Part shown: positions 14,154 through 23,854 of the stretch, in pieces
How positions within the stretch are numbered: position 1 is the first letter of the stretch
How the letters are laid out: the number at the start of each line of letters is the position of its first letter
Origin: an uncultured Bacteroidota bacterium
GTDB taxonomy: Bacteria > Bacteroidota > Bacteroidia > Bacteroidales > P3
Length of the DNA stretch: 64,000 nucleotides
Assembly (NCBI GenBank): GCA_902762805.1
Contig: CACWPQ010000011.1
Coordinates: 1-64,000 of the forward strand
Reading direction: 5' to 3'
The notes under the pieces: model-generated
Database searches by the model: none
The model's input: the letters and a program-made list of their open reading frames with translations, nothing else
What the model was told of the DNA's origin: nothing
Program-made: the position numbers and the translations under genes

Positions 14154-17100
14154 AAAAGAGTATTTTTACAGCCCTCGTGGTGGTTCTGTCCTGCCTGGTG
14201 GCCTGGGCGCAGTCTCCGCCCAGCAACATCATGATCACTGGCGACTTCGAGCCGGAATGCCTCTACGAGATCAAGCTCGACGTCGGGAACGAGTACCCCG
14301 ACGAGCTGGTCGCCTGCAAGAACAGCACAGTAACCTACACCGCTCGGTCCGGTATTTCCGCCCCGGGTTGGCAGTGGTCGGTCCTCGGAGCCGTCTCGCA
14401 CACCGCCACAGGTAACCGCGTAATCGTACGCTGGGGCGGTGACGACTGGGGCAACCTGACGGTCGTGCAGACGGATGCCGTGGGAAATACACACACCGCC
14501 ACACGCCGTGTGCGCCTGGTGGATGTGCCGGTGGTGGGCGCCGCCACGGTGCCGGCCTACACGGTCAACGCCTACGGCGAGAAGGTCATCCGCGTCTGCC
14601 GTGGGGACGACATCCAGTTTATCGACAGGTCAATCGGTGGTGACAGCGACATCGCCGGCTGGCTATGGACGACCAGTGTCGGAGACCAGTACACATCGGC
14701 CTCCTTCACGTTGGAGCAGGTGCAGGAGGGCATGGAGGTGCGTCACAGCGTCTTCAACAACTGCGGATGCCAGAGCGAGGAGACCTACTTCATCGAGGTG
14801 GAGAAGGGCATCCGGCTGGAGCTGGAATGCTATGGCACCGTCTGCGAGGATTCCCGCGTGACCTACAGGGCCCTCGAGCCGGAATGCCACGACTACATGT
14901 GGTATGTGGAAGGCGGCACCCTGGTGTCGGGCCAGGGCACACCCACCCCCACCGTGGTGTGGGACCGTCCGACCGACGGCTACGGGGTGCTGGGGCTCGA
15001 CGGCGCGCTGTGCGGCGACATGGTGTGTCCCACGTTGATGAACCGCAAGATACCCGTCGTCCAGGATGACCTGCGCATCGCAGGGCCGTCCGACGTGTGC
15101 CCCGGCGAGTCGGCCCTCTACACACTGCCGCTGTTTGGCTCGACAGAGTACATTTGGAGCGTCAGCCCATCGGCCGGCGTCGACGTGAGCCTTGTCGGCA
15201 ACACGCACGAGGCGCGGATGACCTTCACCACCCCCGGCACCTACACCATCGAGGCCGTCTACCGCTGCGACTTTCTCGGCTGCGGCCCCTACCGCTCGGA
15301 ACCGCTGACGGTGACGGTGAAACCGGCGCTGGTGATAGAGGGGCCTGCCACCATCTGCGAGACCCACTCCGACGCCCTCGCGGTGTCGCCGGCGGTGGAG
15401 GCCCGGTGGCAAATCCGCACTGCCAGCGGCGCCCTGGTGGGCACTGTCGACGGCAGTGCCACGCTGTCCCAGACCCTCGCGCCGGGGCACTACCGCATCA
15501 CCGCCGAGCATCCCTCCTACTGCGCCCCGGCCCGCTTCGCGCTGACGGTGCGCGCAGCGCCCCCGGCGCCCACGCTGGCCGACCTCGACCCAGACAACCG
15601 ACACGTGGCCTGCCCGGGGCAGGGGCTGGTGCTGCGTGGCATGCCGGCCTCGCCGGCCTACAGCCTGATGTGGGACCCCGTCGACGCCTCGGCCTCGCCC
15701 CACGACTACACAGGCAACGAGGTGACCATCAGCTATGGCGCGGAGGTGGGCGATGTGAGGGTCTACCACTACGACCGCACCCTGCAGTGCCGCTCGTCGA
15801 ACTACCTGGTCCACACGGTGGCGCCGCTGACGCTGCTGCCCATCACCATCAACCACAATATCACAGTCTGCCCTGGAACCGTCATCACCTGGGGCGACAA
15901 CGATGTGCCCGACCAGAGCGCCGACGGGGTGCTCTACGAGTGGAAGATACAGCATAACAAACAGCACTGCGCCTCAGTGCAGGGCAGCCACCTAGAGAAC
16001 CGTGCCACGCTCACGGTTCACAAACTGACGGCTGGACGGGACGAATTCAATGTGGTGCTGACACGTACGCTGTGCGGTGGGCAGGAGGACTTTGTCATCC
16101 ATGTCAACATCGACAACAGCATGTCGGAAAGTATTGCACTCAACTGCCCGGGGCCGCTGTGCGAGGGCGACGAGGCCACCCTCACCGCCAGCGGCGGCAA
16201 CAGCGATACCTACCGCTGGTACATAGATGGCAACGCCTACACGGGTTCGCCCGTGACCCACACCTTCGACCACAGCGGCGACATCCCCGTCACGCTGCGC
16301 AGCAATCCCTATACCTACTGCAGCAACGAGGAATACCACTCCGTTGCAATCTGCACGGTGCGGGTGAACCCGCGCCCGCCACTGCAGTTTGCCTACTACG
16401 ACCGCACGACGGGGCTCCTCACGACCGAGCCCCAGTTCGGCGAGGGCTACACCGTGGCGTGGCAGTGGAGGAACCAGAGTGGATCCGGGTATTGGTTGTA
16501 CGGTGGTACCGGCAGCTCGGTGGTGCCCAGCGGCGACGGCACCTACCGCTGCACGGTGACCAACGTGGCCACGGGCTGCACCGCCACGGCGGAGTGCGGC
16601 TACTCGTCTCCGCCCTGCCCCTCGATAGCCGCCATCCCGCTGACCCACACCGTCAACTACTGCAACGGCACGGTCTCCCTCTCCGCCGGCTCCACCATGC
16701 CGGGGGCCACACTGTCGTGGTCGGTACGGGGCAGGGAGCGGATTGTACTGGGACCTGGCAGGACGGCCACCTTCGCCGCCCCACGGGCGGGCTCCTACCT
16801 GGTGGAGGTGCGCGCAGACCTGCTCCCCTGCCACCTCGGGCAGAAGATGGTGACCGTCGACTTTGTGCCAGACTTCGAGGTCGTGGCCGAATGCAACAAG
16901 ATTGTAATCCTAAACCGCTCCACCTTCCTCGGCAGCGGAAGCACACCGGTATACATGTCGGTGGACGGCGTCACCGTCAGCTTCCCCGTGTCACAGGAGA
17001 GATACACCTGCCCTGCTGCGGCGGCGGTAACGCACACCGTTGCGCTCCAAGGCTTCGGCACCCACTCCTTCGCCCCCTGCCCGGAGAACACCTTCTCCGT

Positions 17101-19324
17101 GGAGACCGTGCCGCCGCTGACGTCGGTGTCCATCTCCACCGCCAACACCGCCTTTCCCCATGAGACCTGCGACAACACCCCCATCCTGCTGACGGCCAGC
17201 ACGACTCCCGCCAGGTCCATAGCCTTTGCAAAATGGACCTTCGGGGACAACAGCTTGTTTGACAAAGCGGGAGCGAGTATCAGTCACACGTATGCGTGGC
17301 CTGGTCAAAGTCCCTACAATCTTAGTGTTATTGTTACCGACAACTACGGATGCGAAAAACGTTCTGGGACATATACAATCCGATCCAACCCCGATGTGTT
17401 GGCAAGCGGACAGTTGATGCCAATAGACCCTATCACATGTCCGGGAACAGCGGCTCGAGTGAATTTCTCTGCCCACTCTGTAACAAACCAGTATACTTGG
17501 ACGCACCCCGACGGATTCTCGCAACCCGGCCCTAACCCATACCCAACCTATTATTCAGGCCGGTATGATATGTATGTAATAAATGACCACTACTGCCAAA
17601 AGGAAGCGTCTGAATTCGTGCCGTTCCTCAACCCGCCGGTGGCGGACATCTATGTCGAAAGCACGGCAGGGTGCGTGGGGCAGCCCATGCGCCTGAGCGG
17701 CGACAACGGCCCCGATGCCGCTGTAACCTATGTTTGGGACATCATTGGCCCCGGCACATTCTACGAAACCCACAGCACCCCCACCGTCACCTTCACGCCG
17801 CCCGTCCCGGGCACCTACACCGTCAACCTCTACGTCACGGACGGCACCTGCTCGGCCACCGACGTGGAGACGCTGACCGTCAATGCCCGGCCTGCCGCAC
17901 CCACGCTGTCATTCAGCGGCAGCCCCTGCATCAGCGACGCGCCGGTGCGCGTGGGCGCCACGGGCTTCAGCGGCGAGATGCACTGGAGCAACGGCAACAC
18001 AGGCCCGACGGCGCGCTGCTACTATCCGGGCCCGCTGGAGGGCTGGTATGTCGACCCGCTGCTCGGATGCCCCTCCGAGAAGGCGCAACTGCTCATTGAG
18101 CGACAACCCGACCTCGACGCGCTGCTCACGGGGTGCTACACCCAATGCGAGATGTTCTTCCCGAACAGCCTGCCGGTCTACGGACTGACCACCGTGTCGC
18201 AGTCAGTAGACTGGGAGTGGCTGCGCGACGGCAACGTCGAAGCCTCGGGCAACGGCAACTACTTCAACAATACTATCTCCCTGCCCCTGAACGCTCCCGG
18301 TCTCTATAGCCTGTCGGTGGACTATGCCAACGGCAACTGCAATGTGAGCTCGCCACAGCTCACGCTTGCCGTGCGCGACACCTGCCCCTGCGATGAAGTG
18401 GAGGTGGAGGTGGAGCGGACACTGCACATCGGGGATTGCATCCTATCGTGGGAAATTTCGGCCGTGGTGCGAAATAACTCCACGTCCGTGATCTGCATCA
18501 ACGACTTGGTGCCGCTCTTCGACCCGGACAGGGAGATACTCATCAACTACATGCACATCCACGACAACCTGATTCCTCCTGGTGGCGAGGGTTACATCGA
18601 CCTTGTACTCACTCCGCTTACGATGGAGCCCTCGGTGGCGCTGTTCGAGACACCGCTGAGGTGCGAATGCTTGCTGCAGCTGGCTTTCGACCTTACCCCC
18701 GAAGTGGACTGCGAGGGGAAAATCACCGATTTTTGGTGGATGCCGGTGGATGGCCTCTCTACACCGTCGGTGATGTACTACACGTTTGGTTTCTCTTCCC
18801 CCGCCCAACAGGTACTGTCGGTGCAGGGGACCCCGCCAATGGTGATCGATTGGTCGTACGCGGGGAACAATGTCAACGGGCTGGGGATGATTGATGTGGC
18901 GCTGCTTACGCAGTTGGCTGACGCCGCTGGCCAAGTTTGCATCGAGGCTCTCGTCTGCGAATCCGACCAGTTGTGCCGCTACCGCACCTGCCTCGACGCC
19001 CGCGAATTGTGGGCTCAGCTGCTCGACATGGGGTTCGGCGGCGACCCGGGAGAGCCACACCAATTTGCCCTGCCTCGTCCGCGCAACGCCGAGCCCACCC
19101 TCGCCCCAAACCCCACTACGGGCGAGGTACGCATCGAAACCTCCGACAGGGTTACCGATGTGCTGGTGATGGACATGAATGGTCGCGAAATGGCCTCTTT
19201 TGAAAACACCTCTTCTTTCAACATCTCCGGCCTTCCATCGGGTGCCTACATCGTCCGCGTGAAAACAAGGCAATCCTCTTCCCTCCCCGAAAAAAACAGC
19301 TACCACAAGATTGTGAAGAAGTAG
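14150..19324 (+). CDS. Giant multi-domain T9SS type A surface protein with PKD/Ig-like repeats
   Basis: 1724 aa. Signal peptide ends near WAQSPPS. The body is a chain of Ig/PKD-like beta domains: repeated GxYxI/VxxxxxxC ends, and PKD-type WxFGDxS near residues 1020-1040 (AKWTFGDNSLFDKAG) with SHTYAWPG. Many paired cysteines suggest an extracellular protein. The C-terminus (from EPTLAPNPTTGEVRIE) is a T9SS type A sorting domain ending KIVKK. Translationally coupled to the preceding cargo gene. Likely an adhesin or surface-layer filament; no catalytic domain seen. Confidence 0.85.
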   Translation: MKKSIFTALVVVLSCLVAWAQSPPSNIMITGDFEPECLYEIKLDVGNEYPDELVACKNSTVTYTARSGISAPGWQWSVLGAVSHTATGNRVIVRWGGDDWGNLTVVQTDAVGNTHTATRRVRLVDVPVVGAATVPAYTVNAYGEKVIRVCRGDDIQFIDRSIGGDSDIAGWLWTTSVGDQYTSASFTLEQVQEGMEVRHSVFNNCGCQSEETYFIEVEKGIRLELECYGTVCEDSRVTYRALEPECHDYMWYVEGGTLVSGQGTPTPTVVWDRPTDGYGVLGLDGALCGDMVCPTLMNRKIPVVQDDLRIAGPSDVCPGESALYTLPLFGSTEYIWSVSPSAGVDVSLVGNTHEARMTFTTPGTYTIEAVYRCDFLGCGPYRSEPLTVTVKPALVIEGPATICETHSDALAVSPAVEARWQIRTASGALVGTVDGSATLSQTLAPGHYRITAEHPSYCAPARFALTVRAAPPAPTLADLDPDNRHVACPGQGLVLRGMPASPAYSLMWDPVDASASPHDYTGNEVTISYGAEVGDVRVYHYDRTLQCRSSNYLVHTVAPLTLLPITINHNITVCPGTVITWGDNDVPDQSADGVLYEWKIQHNKQHCASVQGSHLENRATLTVHKLTAGRDEFNVVLTRTLCGGQEDFVIHVNIDNSMSESIALNCPGPLCEGDEATLTASGGNSDTYRWYIDGNAYTGSPVTHTFDHSGDIPVTLRSNPYTYCSNEEYHSVAICTVRVNPRPPLQFAYYDRTTGLLTTEPQFGEGYTVAWQWRNQSGSGYWLYGGTGSSVVPSGDGTYRCTVTNVATGCTATAECGYSSPPCPSIAAIPLTHTVNYCNGTVSLSAGSTMPGATLSWSVRGRERIVLGPGRTATFAAPRAGSYLVEVRADLLPCHLGQKMVTVDFVPDFEVVAECNKIVILNRSTFLGSGSTPVYMSVDGVTVSFPVSQERYTCPAAAAVTHTVALQGFGTHSFAPCPENTFSVETVPPLTSVSISTANTAFPHETCDNTPILLTASTTPARSIAFAKWTFGDNSLFDKAGASISHTYAWPGQSPYNLSVIVTDNYGCEKRSGTYTIRSNPDVLASGQLMPIDPITCPGTAARVNFSAHSVTNQYTWTHPDGFSQPGPNPYPTYYSGRYDMYVINDHYCQKEASEFVPFLNPPVADIYVESTAGCVGQPMRLSGDNGPDAAVTYVWDIIGPGTFYETHSTPTVTFTPPVPGTYTVNLYVTDGTCSATDVETLTVNARPAAPTLSFSGSPCISDAPVRVGATGFSGEMHWSNGNTGPTARCYYPGPLEGWYVDPLLGCPSEKAQLLIERQPDLDALLTGCYTQCEMFFPNSLPVYGLTTVSQSVDWEWLRDGNVEASGNGNYFNNTISLPLNAPGLYSLSVDYANGNCNVSSPQLTLAVRDTCPCDEVEVEVERTLHIGDCILSWEISAVVRNNSTSVICINDLVPLFDPDREILINYMHIHDNLIPPGGEGYIDLVLTPLTMEPSVALFETPLRCECLLQLAFDLTPEVDCEGKITDFWWMPVDGLSTPSVMYYTFGFSSPAQQVLSVQGTPPMVIDWSYAGNNVNGLGMIDVALLTQLADAAGQVCIEALVCESDQLCRYRTCLDARELWAQLLDMGFGGDPGEPHQFALPRPRNAEPTLAPNPTTGEVRIETSDRVTDVLVMDMNGREMASFENTSSFNISGLPSGAYIVRVKTRQSSSLPEKNSYHKIVKK

Positions 19325-19353
19325 CCTTCCGCCCGGCGGCGGAGTGACGTTCC

Positions 19354-19388
19354 GGTGCGCCCGAGAGTTCACGGGCGCACCTCTTTTT
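19354..19388 (+). terminator. Rho-independent terminator after the giant cargo gene
   Basis: GGTGCGCCCG (19354-19363) pairs with CGGGCGCACC (19372-19381), followed by TCTTTTTT. Confidence 0.85.
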
Positions 19389-19431
19389 TGTAAAAAAAGA
19401 CAGTTTTTTTTCTCATGTCGAAATTCTTGTG

Positions 19432-19439
19432 TATCTTTG
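19432..19439 (+). promoter_or_regulatory. Bacteroidota -7 box of the LuxR-type regulator
   Basis: TATCTTTG, 18 nt before the ATG at 19458; full match to the consensus. Confidence 0.65.
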
Positions 19440-19457
19440 CAAAAATTTTGACCCACA

Positions 19458-20207
19458 ATGAGCGCCTACCAATCGCCCCGCAAAATCTGCAGCCTCACGG
19501 AGGAAGATTACCGCCTGGTGCAGCCCGCCGTCGACAGTGCCGGTGTCTTTGCCCAGATGATAACTCCCTGTGTCTATGTGGACGACTTGGCAAGGGACCG
19601 CTTCCTCTACGTCTCCGACTGCCTGCTGAAGCACTTCCGCTGCACGCGCGAGGAAGCCATGCCACAGGGTCGCAGATTGTTCGAAAAGTACATCGCCGAA
19701 GAGCCCGGCGCGAGGCTGTTTCGCAAATTCTACTCCGCAATCCAAGCCACACGCTGGAAGGGGCACCCCAGCCTGAGCCGCGAGGTGCTGTCCATCGACG
19801 TCAAAATGCGGTGGGGCGGCAGTGAATTGATGGTGCACCACAAGATAGGCGTCATGGCTACCGACTGCGAGAACCGTCCCTGGCTGGTGCTGGGCATGGT
19901 CTCGCGCTCGGCCCTGCGCACCGGCGGCCACATCATCGCCGGCAACGCCAAGTCGCACCGTCGCCACCGATTTGTCGACGACGACGGCCCGGGCCACTGG
20001 GAGGCAATGCCACACGACCGCCTTTCCGACCACGAATCGGATATGCTCCTGCTCTCCTCGCGCGGCTATACCGTCACAGAGATAGCCGCCATCCTGCACC
20101 GCTCGCCCGACACCGTGCGCTACTACCGCAAACAGGTTTTCGACCGATTGGGCGCGGAAAATGTGGCCCACGCCCTGGCCCTGGCCGACACCCTATGTCT
20201 CATCTAG
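19458..20207 (+). CDS. LuxR-type transcriptional regulator with PAS-like sensor domain
   Basis: 249 aa. Residues about 25-150 look like a PAS-type fold (TPCVYVDDLARDRFLYVSD, then RWGGSELMVHHKIGVMATD). The C-terminal ~60 residues are a LuxR HTH (LSDHESDMLLLSSRGYTVTEIA, then DTVRYYRKQVFDRLG). No receiver Asp or kinase neighbour is present, so it is an orphan regulator. The target and signal are unknown. It stands alone behind a terminator and its own promoter. Confidence 0.8.
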   Translation: MSAYQSPRKICSLTEEDYRLVQPAVDSAGVFAQMITPCVYVDDLARDRFLYVSDCLLKHFRCTREEAMPQGRRLFEKYIAEEPGARLFRKFYSAIQATRWKGHPSLSREVLSIDVKMRWGGSELMVHHKIGVMATDCENRPWLVLGMVSRSALRTGGHIIAGNAKSHRRHRFVDDDGPGHWEAMPHDRLSDHESDMLLLSSRGYTVTEIAAILHRSPDTVRYYRKQVFDRLGAENVAHALALADTLCLI

Positions 20208-20279
20208 CCCCACTGCCGGCCCATCCCCCTGCCATTCGACACCGATGACCGAAGCCAGCAAAATAGAGGAAAAACATCT

Positions 20280-20792
20280 ATGCAAACAATGACAGGCCAA
20301 CCCCAAGTATACGCCGCCCTGGAGCGCCTCGGCATCCACTTCGACTACTACGAGCACCCCGAGGCTCCCACCATCGAAATCGCCTCCCGCTTTTACCGCG
20401 GCGAGGGCACCACGCTCTGCAAAAACCTCTTCTTCCGCAACCACAAGGGCAACCGCCACTACCTCGTCATCATGGATGCACGCTACCCCATGGACATCCA
20501 CGACCTCGAGCACCGCCTCCGCCAGGGCAAACTCTCCTTCGCCAGCCCCGAGCGCATGATGCGCTACCTTGGCGTCAGGCCCGGCAGCGTTTCGCTCTTC
20601 ACCCTGGTCAACGACACCGCCCACGAGGTCACCCTCTTCGTCGACCGCTTCCTGCTCGAGGCCGACAAGGTGGCCTTCCACCCCAACGACAACCGCGCCT
20701 CGCTCGTGATAACGCGCGACGACATGTTGCGGTTCATCCATTCCACCGGCAACCCCTACGAGATTGTTGATATCTACAGCAAGGATTGTTGA
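20280..20792 (+). CDS. YbaK/ProX-type aminoacyl-tRNA deacylase
   Basis: 170 aa, the usual length of free-standing ProX editing proteins, which hydrolyse mischarged Ala-tRNA(Pro). Family features: YYEHPEAPTIEIA at the N-terminus, LCKNLFFRNHKGNRHYLVIMDA with the conserved Lys, RLRQGKLSFASPERMMRYLGVRPGSVS, and a VDRFLLEADKVAFHPNDNRASLVI end. It acts in the cytoplasm alongside ProRS. It is 30 nt upstream of the next gene and probably co-transcribed with it. Confidence 0.85.
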   Translation: MQTMTGQPQVYAALERLGIHFDYYEHPEAPTIEIASRFYRGEGTTLCKNLFFRNHKGNRHYLVIMDARYPMDIHDLEHRLRQGKLSFASPERMMRYLGVRPGSVSLFTLVNDTAHEVTLFVDRFLLEADKVAFHPNDNRASLVITRDDMLRFIHSTGNPYEIVDIYSKDC

Positions 20793-20806
20793 CAACCCAC
20801 CAAAAA

Positions 20807-20822
20807 TGTTTCACGTGAAACA
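20807..20822. other. parS centromere-like site 1
   Basis: TGTTTCACGTGAAACA, a perfect 16-bp palindrome identical to the near-universal chromosomal parS consensus bound by ParB. It lies directly in front of the ATG of the pseudouridine synthase gene at 20823. Confidence 0.8.
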
Positions 20823-21692
20823 ATGAACAAGACCGAATACACCGTCCGCCAGGCGCAGGAACTGCTACCCTTCCTCCTCGCCCAAATGCCCGACTCCTCC
20901 CGCTCGCGGGTGAAGGAGCTGCTGGCCCACAACGTCTATGTCGACGGCCGCCGCACCTCGCAGTTCAACTTCCCACTCCAGCCCGGCATGCGCGTCAGCA
21001 TCGACCGCCCCCGCGGCCGCGACCGCCTACGCCCGCGCGAGCTCGACATCGTCTTCGAGGACCAGCACCTCCTCGTCGTCAACAAGCACGAGGGCCTCCT
21101 CTCTTACAGCAGGCACCCGGCCGACAAGACCGTCATCACCGTCCTCAACCAATACCTCGAGGCCACCCACCAGCGCTGCCATGCCCACGTCGTCCACCGC
21201 CTCGACCGCGACACCTCCGGCCTGATGCTCGTCAGCAAGAGCAAGGAGGTCTCGCGCAAACTGGAAGAAGACTGGAAGGGCCTGGTCTTCGACCGCCGCT
21301 ACGTGGCTGTGGCCTGGGGACGCCTCGACCCGCCCCGCGGCGAGGTCAGAAGCTGGTTCACCGACGGCGAATACTGCGTCCTCTCCTCGCCTGTCGACAA
21401 CGGCGGCAAGCTCGCCGTCACCCACTACGAGGTGCGCCAGACCTCGCGCCGCTACAGCCTCGTCGAACTCAAGCTCGACACCGGCCGCCGCAACCAAATC
21501 CGCGTCCACCTGCGCGACCTCCAGCACCCCGTCGTCCACGACCCCATGTATGGTTACAAGGACGACCTCTCGCCCGTCAACCGCCTCTGCCTCCACGCCT
21601 TCCGCCTCTGCTTCACCCACCCCGTCACCGGACGCCGACACCGCTTCGAGACACCCATCCCCTCGCAGTTCCTCAAACTGATGGAACTCTAG
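20823..21692 (+). CDS. RluA-family 23S rRNA pseudouridine synthase
   Basis: 289 aa. The N-terminal S4-like segment (SRSRVKELLAHNVYVDGR) is followed by the catalytic domain with VHRLDRDTSGLMLVSKS, in which the Asp after HRL is the catalytic residue. It also has the RxNQIRVHL motif (RRNQIRVHLRDLQHP). It modifies uridine in structured RNA, most likely 23S rRNA; the exact position cannot be assigned. The start codon abuts the parS palindrome, so ParB binding could influence its initiation. Confidence 0.88.
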   Translation: MNKTEYTVRQAQELLPFLLAQMPDSSRSRVKELLAHNVYVDGRRTSQFNFPLQPGMRVSIDRPRGRDRLRPRELDIVFEDQHLLVVNKHEGLLSYSRHPADKTVITVLNQYLEATHQRCHAHVVHRLDRDTSGLMLVSKSKEVSRKLEEDWKGLVFDRRYVAVAWGRLDPPRGEVRSWFTDGEYCVLSSPVDNGGKLAVTHYEVRQTSRRYSLVELKLDTGRRNQIRVHLRDLQHPVVHDPMYGYKDDLSPVNRLCLHAFRLCFTHPVTGRRHRFETPIPSQFLKLMEL

Positions 21693-22900
21693 AGCGGATC
21701 CTCCGCCGAGAAGGTGATCACCTGCATCTTCCGCCCCTGCGCGTCGGGCTCCACGCGGATGCCGTTGCGCTCCAGGTAGCCCAGGCGCGCCTGTTCCGAG
21801 CCGATGCGCAGCGAGTCCGTGGAGTAGTGCATCTGAAAATTCTCGTCCTCCTCCTCGGCCACCATCACCGGCATCTTGTGCCAGCCTTGCAGTTCGATGA
21901 TGATGCCCCACAGCGGGGTCGAACTGCTGCCCGTGGCGCGCGAGGCCAGCGCCGTGTCGGCCACACGCAGCGTCCAGAGCGGCTCGTAGGTCGTGTCGGC
22001 CTTGACGAGGCCCGCCTCCAGCAGCATCTGCAGCGCCTGCCCGTAGTCCGGTGTGCCCCCCTGGCGGTTCACCAGCCGCAGCTGCTTCTTCGGCAGGCGC
22101 CAGTTGCCGTCGGCGGTTTGATGCATCACCGGCTGCGAATGTCTCCGCACCGAGTCGGCCCGCTGCTGGTCCCACACCAAGTATTCGGCAATGCTCGGCA
22201 ACGTGCCGCGGTACCACGTCGTGTCGCCGAGGCGCTCTATCACTGTGTATTCTCTCTCGCGGAAGGACGTAATCTCCATCTCGCGGCAGTCGTTCTCCAG
22301 CGTGACGGGCTCCTCGGGCGTATAGTATTCGCCCAGCGTCGCCGTGCAGTTGATCGCCATGTGCAGCAGGATCGACCACAGCAGGCCGTAGTTCAGCACC
22401 AGGTAAGCCGCCATGAGGCCGAAACCCGCCAGGGCGAGCAGGTAGATGCCTGCGCTCCACTCCCATGTCTCCACATTGCCCGCATGGGTGATGCCGAAAG
22501 CCATCGACGTGGCCACCAGCATCAGCAGCGTCCGCCGCCGGTCGTCGCGCGGCACCAGCGTGCAGGCCAGCATCACCGCCAGCGCCGCCGCGCCCGCCAC
22601 CCAACTCAGTGTGCCCACGCCCGTGTAAACCGCCGCCAGCCCGCTGCCCACCAAGTAGAACGCCTTCCGGTGGCCCCGCCGCCAGCCGATGGCCCACAGG
22701 CGGAAGCACACCTCCTCCAGCAACGGTATCAGCACGCCCGCCAGCACCAGCACCGGCCACAGCCCGAATTGATCTAGCCACGGGGATAATTCGACGCCCG
22801 CATCCGTCTCCAGCTCTGCCGTCAGGATGCTGCCCAAAACGTACAATGCCAGGCCCGTCCACAGCGCCCAGCGGAAAATGCGTTGCTTCTTTTGTTTCAT
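21689..22900 (-). CDS. CPBP-family intramembrane metalloprotease
   Basis: 403 aa. About six transmembrane segments in the first 210 residues hold the CPBP/Abi motifs LLEEVCFR (EExxxR), FGITHAGN (FxxxH) and LLHMAINC (HxxxN). About 190 C-terminal residues are soluble and not recognised (ending MQVITFSAEDPL). The start at 22900 (MKQKKQRIFRW) is chosen because the -7 box at 22964-22972 lies inside the longer possible frame. It converges with the RluA-type gene, overlapping it by 4 nt. Substrate unknown. Confidence 0.8.
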   Translation of the reverse strand: MKQKKQRIFRWALWTGLALYVLGSILTAELETDAGVELSPWLDQFGLWPVLVLAGVLIPLLEEVCFRLWAIGWRRGHRKAFYLVGSGLAAVYTGVGTLSWVAGAAALAVMLACTLVPRDDRRRTLLMLVATSMAFGITHAGNVETWEWSAGIYLLALAGFGLMAAYLVLNYGLLWSILLHMAINCTATLGEYYTPEEPVTLENDCREMEITSFREREYTVIERLGDTTWYRGTLPSIAEYLVWDQQRADSVRRHSQPVMHQTADGNWRLPKKQLRLVNRQGGTPDYGQALQMLLEAGLVKADTTYEPLWTLRVADTALASRATGSSSTPLWGIIIELQGWHKMPVMVAEEEDENFQMHYSTDSLRIGSEQARLGYLERNGIRVEPDAQGRKMQVITFSAEDPL

Positions 22901-22963
22901 AAGTATTTGATTTTTATAGATGTAATGCGGTTCTGTTTCTGCCTTGCCAGATTTGTATTGGGT

Positions 22964-22972
22964 GCAAAGATA
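22964..22972 (-). promoter_or_regulatory. Bacteroidota -7 box of the CPBP protease gene
   Basis: TATCTTTGC on the minus strand, 63 nt upstream of the ATG at 22900. Confidence 0.6.
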
Positions 22973-23000
22973 CGTATTTTTTTTACACTTCCCCAAAAAA

Positions 23001-23090
23001 GTATCCCTATTTTCCCACTCGTGGGTAATAATGGGAAAGGGCCGAACTATTCCCCTAGAGAACCCCTACCGTCCCCCTACCATCCCCCTC
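23001..23090 (-). repeat. Dispersed stem-loop repeat family 1, copy C
   Basis: Minus-strand order GGTAGGGG units, TCTAGGGGAATAGTTCGGCC, stem-loop CTTTCCCAT/GTGGGAAAA-like, then AGGGATAC. It lies between divergent genes, upstream of the CPBP protease promoter. Confidence 0.8.
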
Positions 23091-23208
23091 TCGCCCCCCA
23101 TTCCTCCGAGAAAATACACTTCGCTGTCAACCAGCCATTTGCGTCAAAAACGACTAGAATTTCACTTTTTCTGCAATAAAACAGCCGCTTCGCCGTTAAT
23201 TGGGCATT

Positions 23209-23814
23209 ATGTATAAAAACATCCTCGCCATACTCCTCCTGCTCCTCCTCGGCACCGGCGCCCGGGCGCAGTGGCAGCACCGTGCCGAGCGCGACACCTC
23301 GCGCCTCGAGGTGCACCTCTCCACCGGCGCCACCGTCGCCGCAGGGTGGGGGAGGACCGACGCCCTCGCCTGGACAGCGCCCAGCCTCAGCTACCGCGCC
23401 TCCGACCGCCTCACACTCCATGCTGGCTTCGCCGCCGCCAGCTCGCTCCTCGGCAGTTATGAACTCCGCGGACGCCACAACCGCAGCCTCGCCCCCCGCC
23501 GCGAGGGCACACGCCTCTTCGCCGCCGCCCTCGCCGCCGAATACCAGGCCTCCGACCGCCTCACCCTCTGGGGCTCCGTCGCCCACCTCTCCGGCTACGC
23601 GCAACCCCTCTGGCTCGACGGCGCCATGCCCGTCCGCGCCACCGCCATCAGCGGCGGCCTCGCCTACGAGACCTCCAACGCCTCACTCCTCGAATTCCAC
23701 TTCCACATCGTCCACGACCACTACGGCACCGCCGCACCAGCCCTCCTCGCCTACCCCTACCACACCCCCTACTCCTCCATCTACGACCCCTTCCACACCC
23801 ACTGGCCCTTCTGA
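23209..23814 (+). CDS. Small outer-membrane barrel-like protein
   Basis: 201 aa with signal peptide MYKNILAILLLLLLGTGARAQ and eight or so amphipathic strands (LEVHLSTGATVAAGWG, RLTLHAGFAAASSL, RLTLWGSVAHLSGYAQ). It ends in an aromatic residue (HTHWPF), fitting a small barrel. Its TGA is the first part of the heptanucleotide array that separates it from the next gene. No family name assignable. Confidence 0.6.
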   Translation: MYKNILAILLLLLLGTGARAQWQHRAERDTSRLEVHLSTGATVAAGWGRTDALAWTAPSLSYRASDRLTLHAGFAAASSLLGSYELRGRHNRSLAPRREGTRLFAAALAAEYQASDRLTLWGSVAHLSGYAQPLWLDGAMPVRATAISGGLAYETSNASLLEFHFHIVHDHYGTAAPALLAYPYHTPYSSIYDPFHTHWPF

Positions 23815-23852
23815 CCACTAAACACTGACCACTGACCACTAAACACTGACCA
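23811..23852 (+). repeat. Heptanucleotide array bridging two genes
   Basis: Six seven-base units CTGACCA/CTAAACA. The array begins in the stop codon of the barrel gene and ends at the TTG start of the DUF4290 gene. Confidence 0.85.
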
Positions 23853-23854
23853 CT

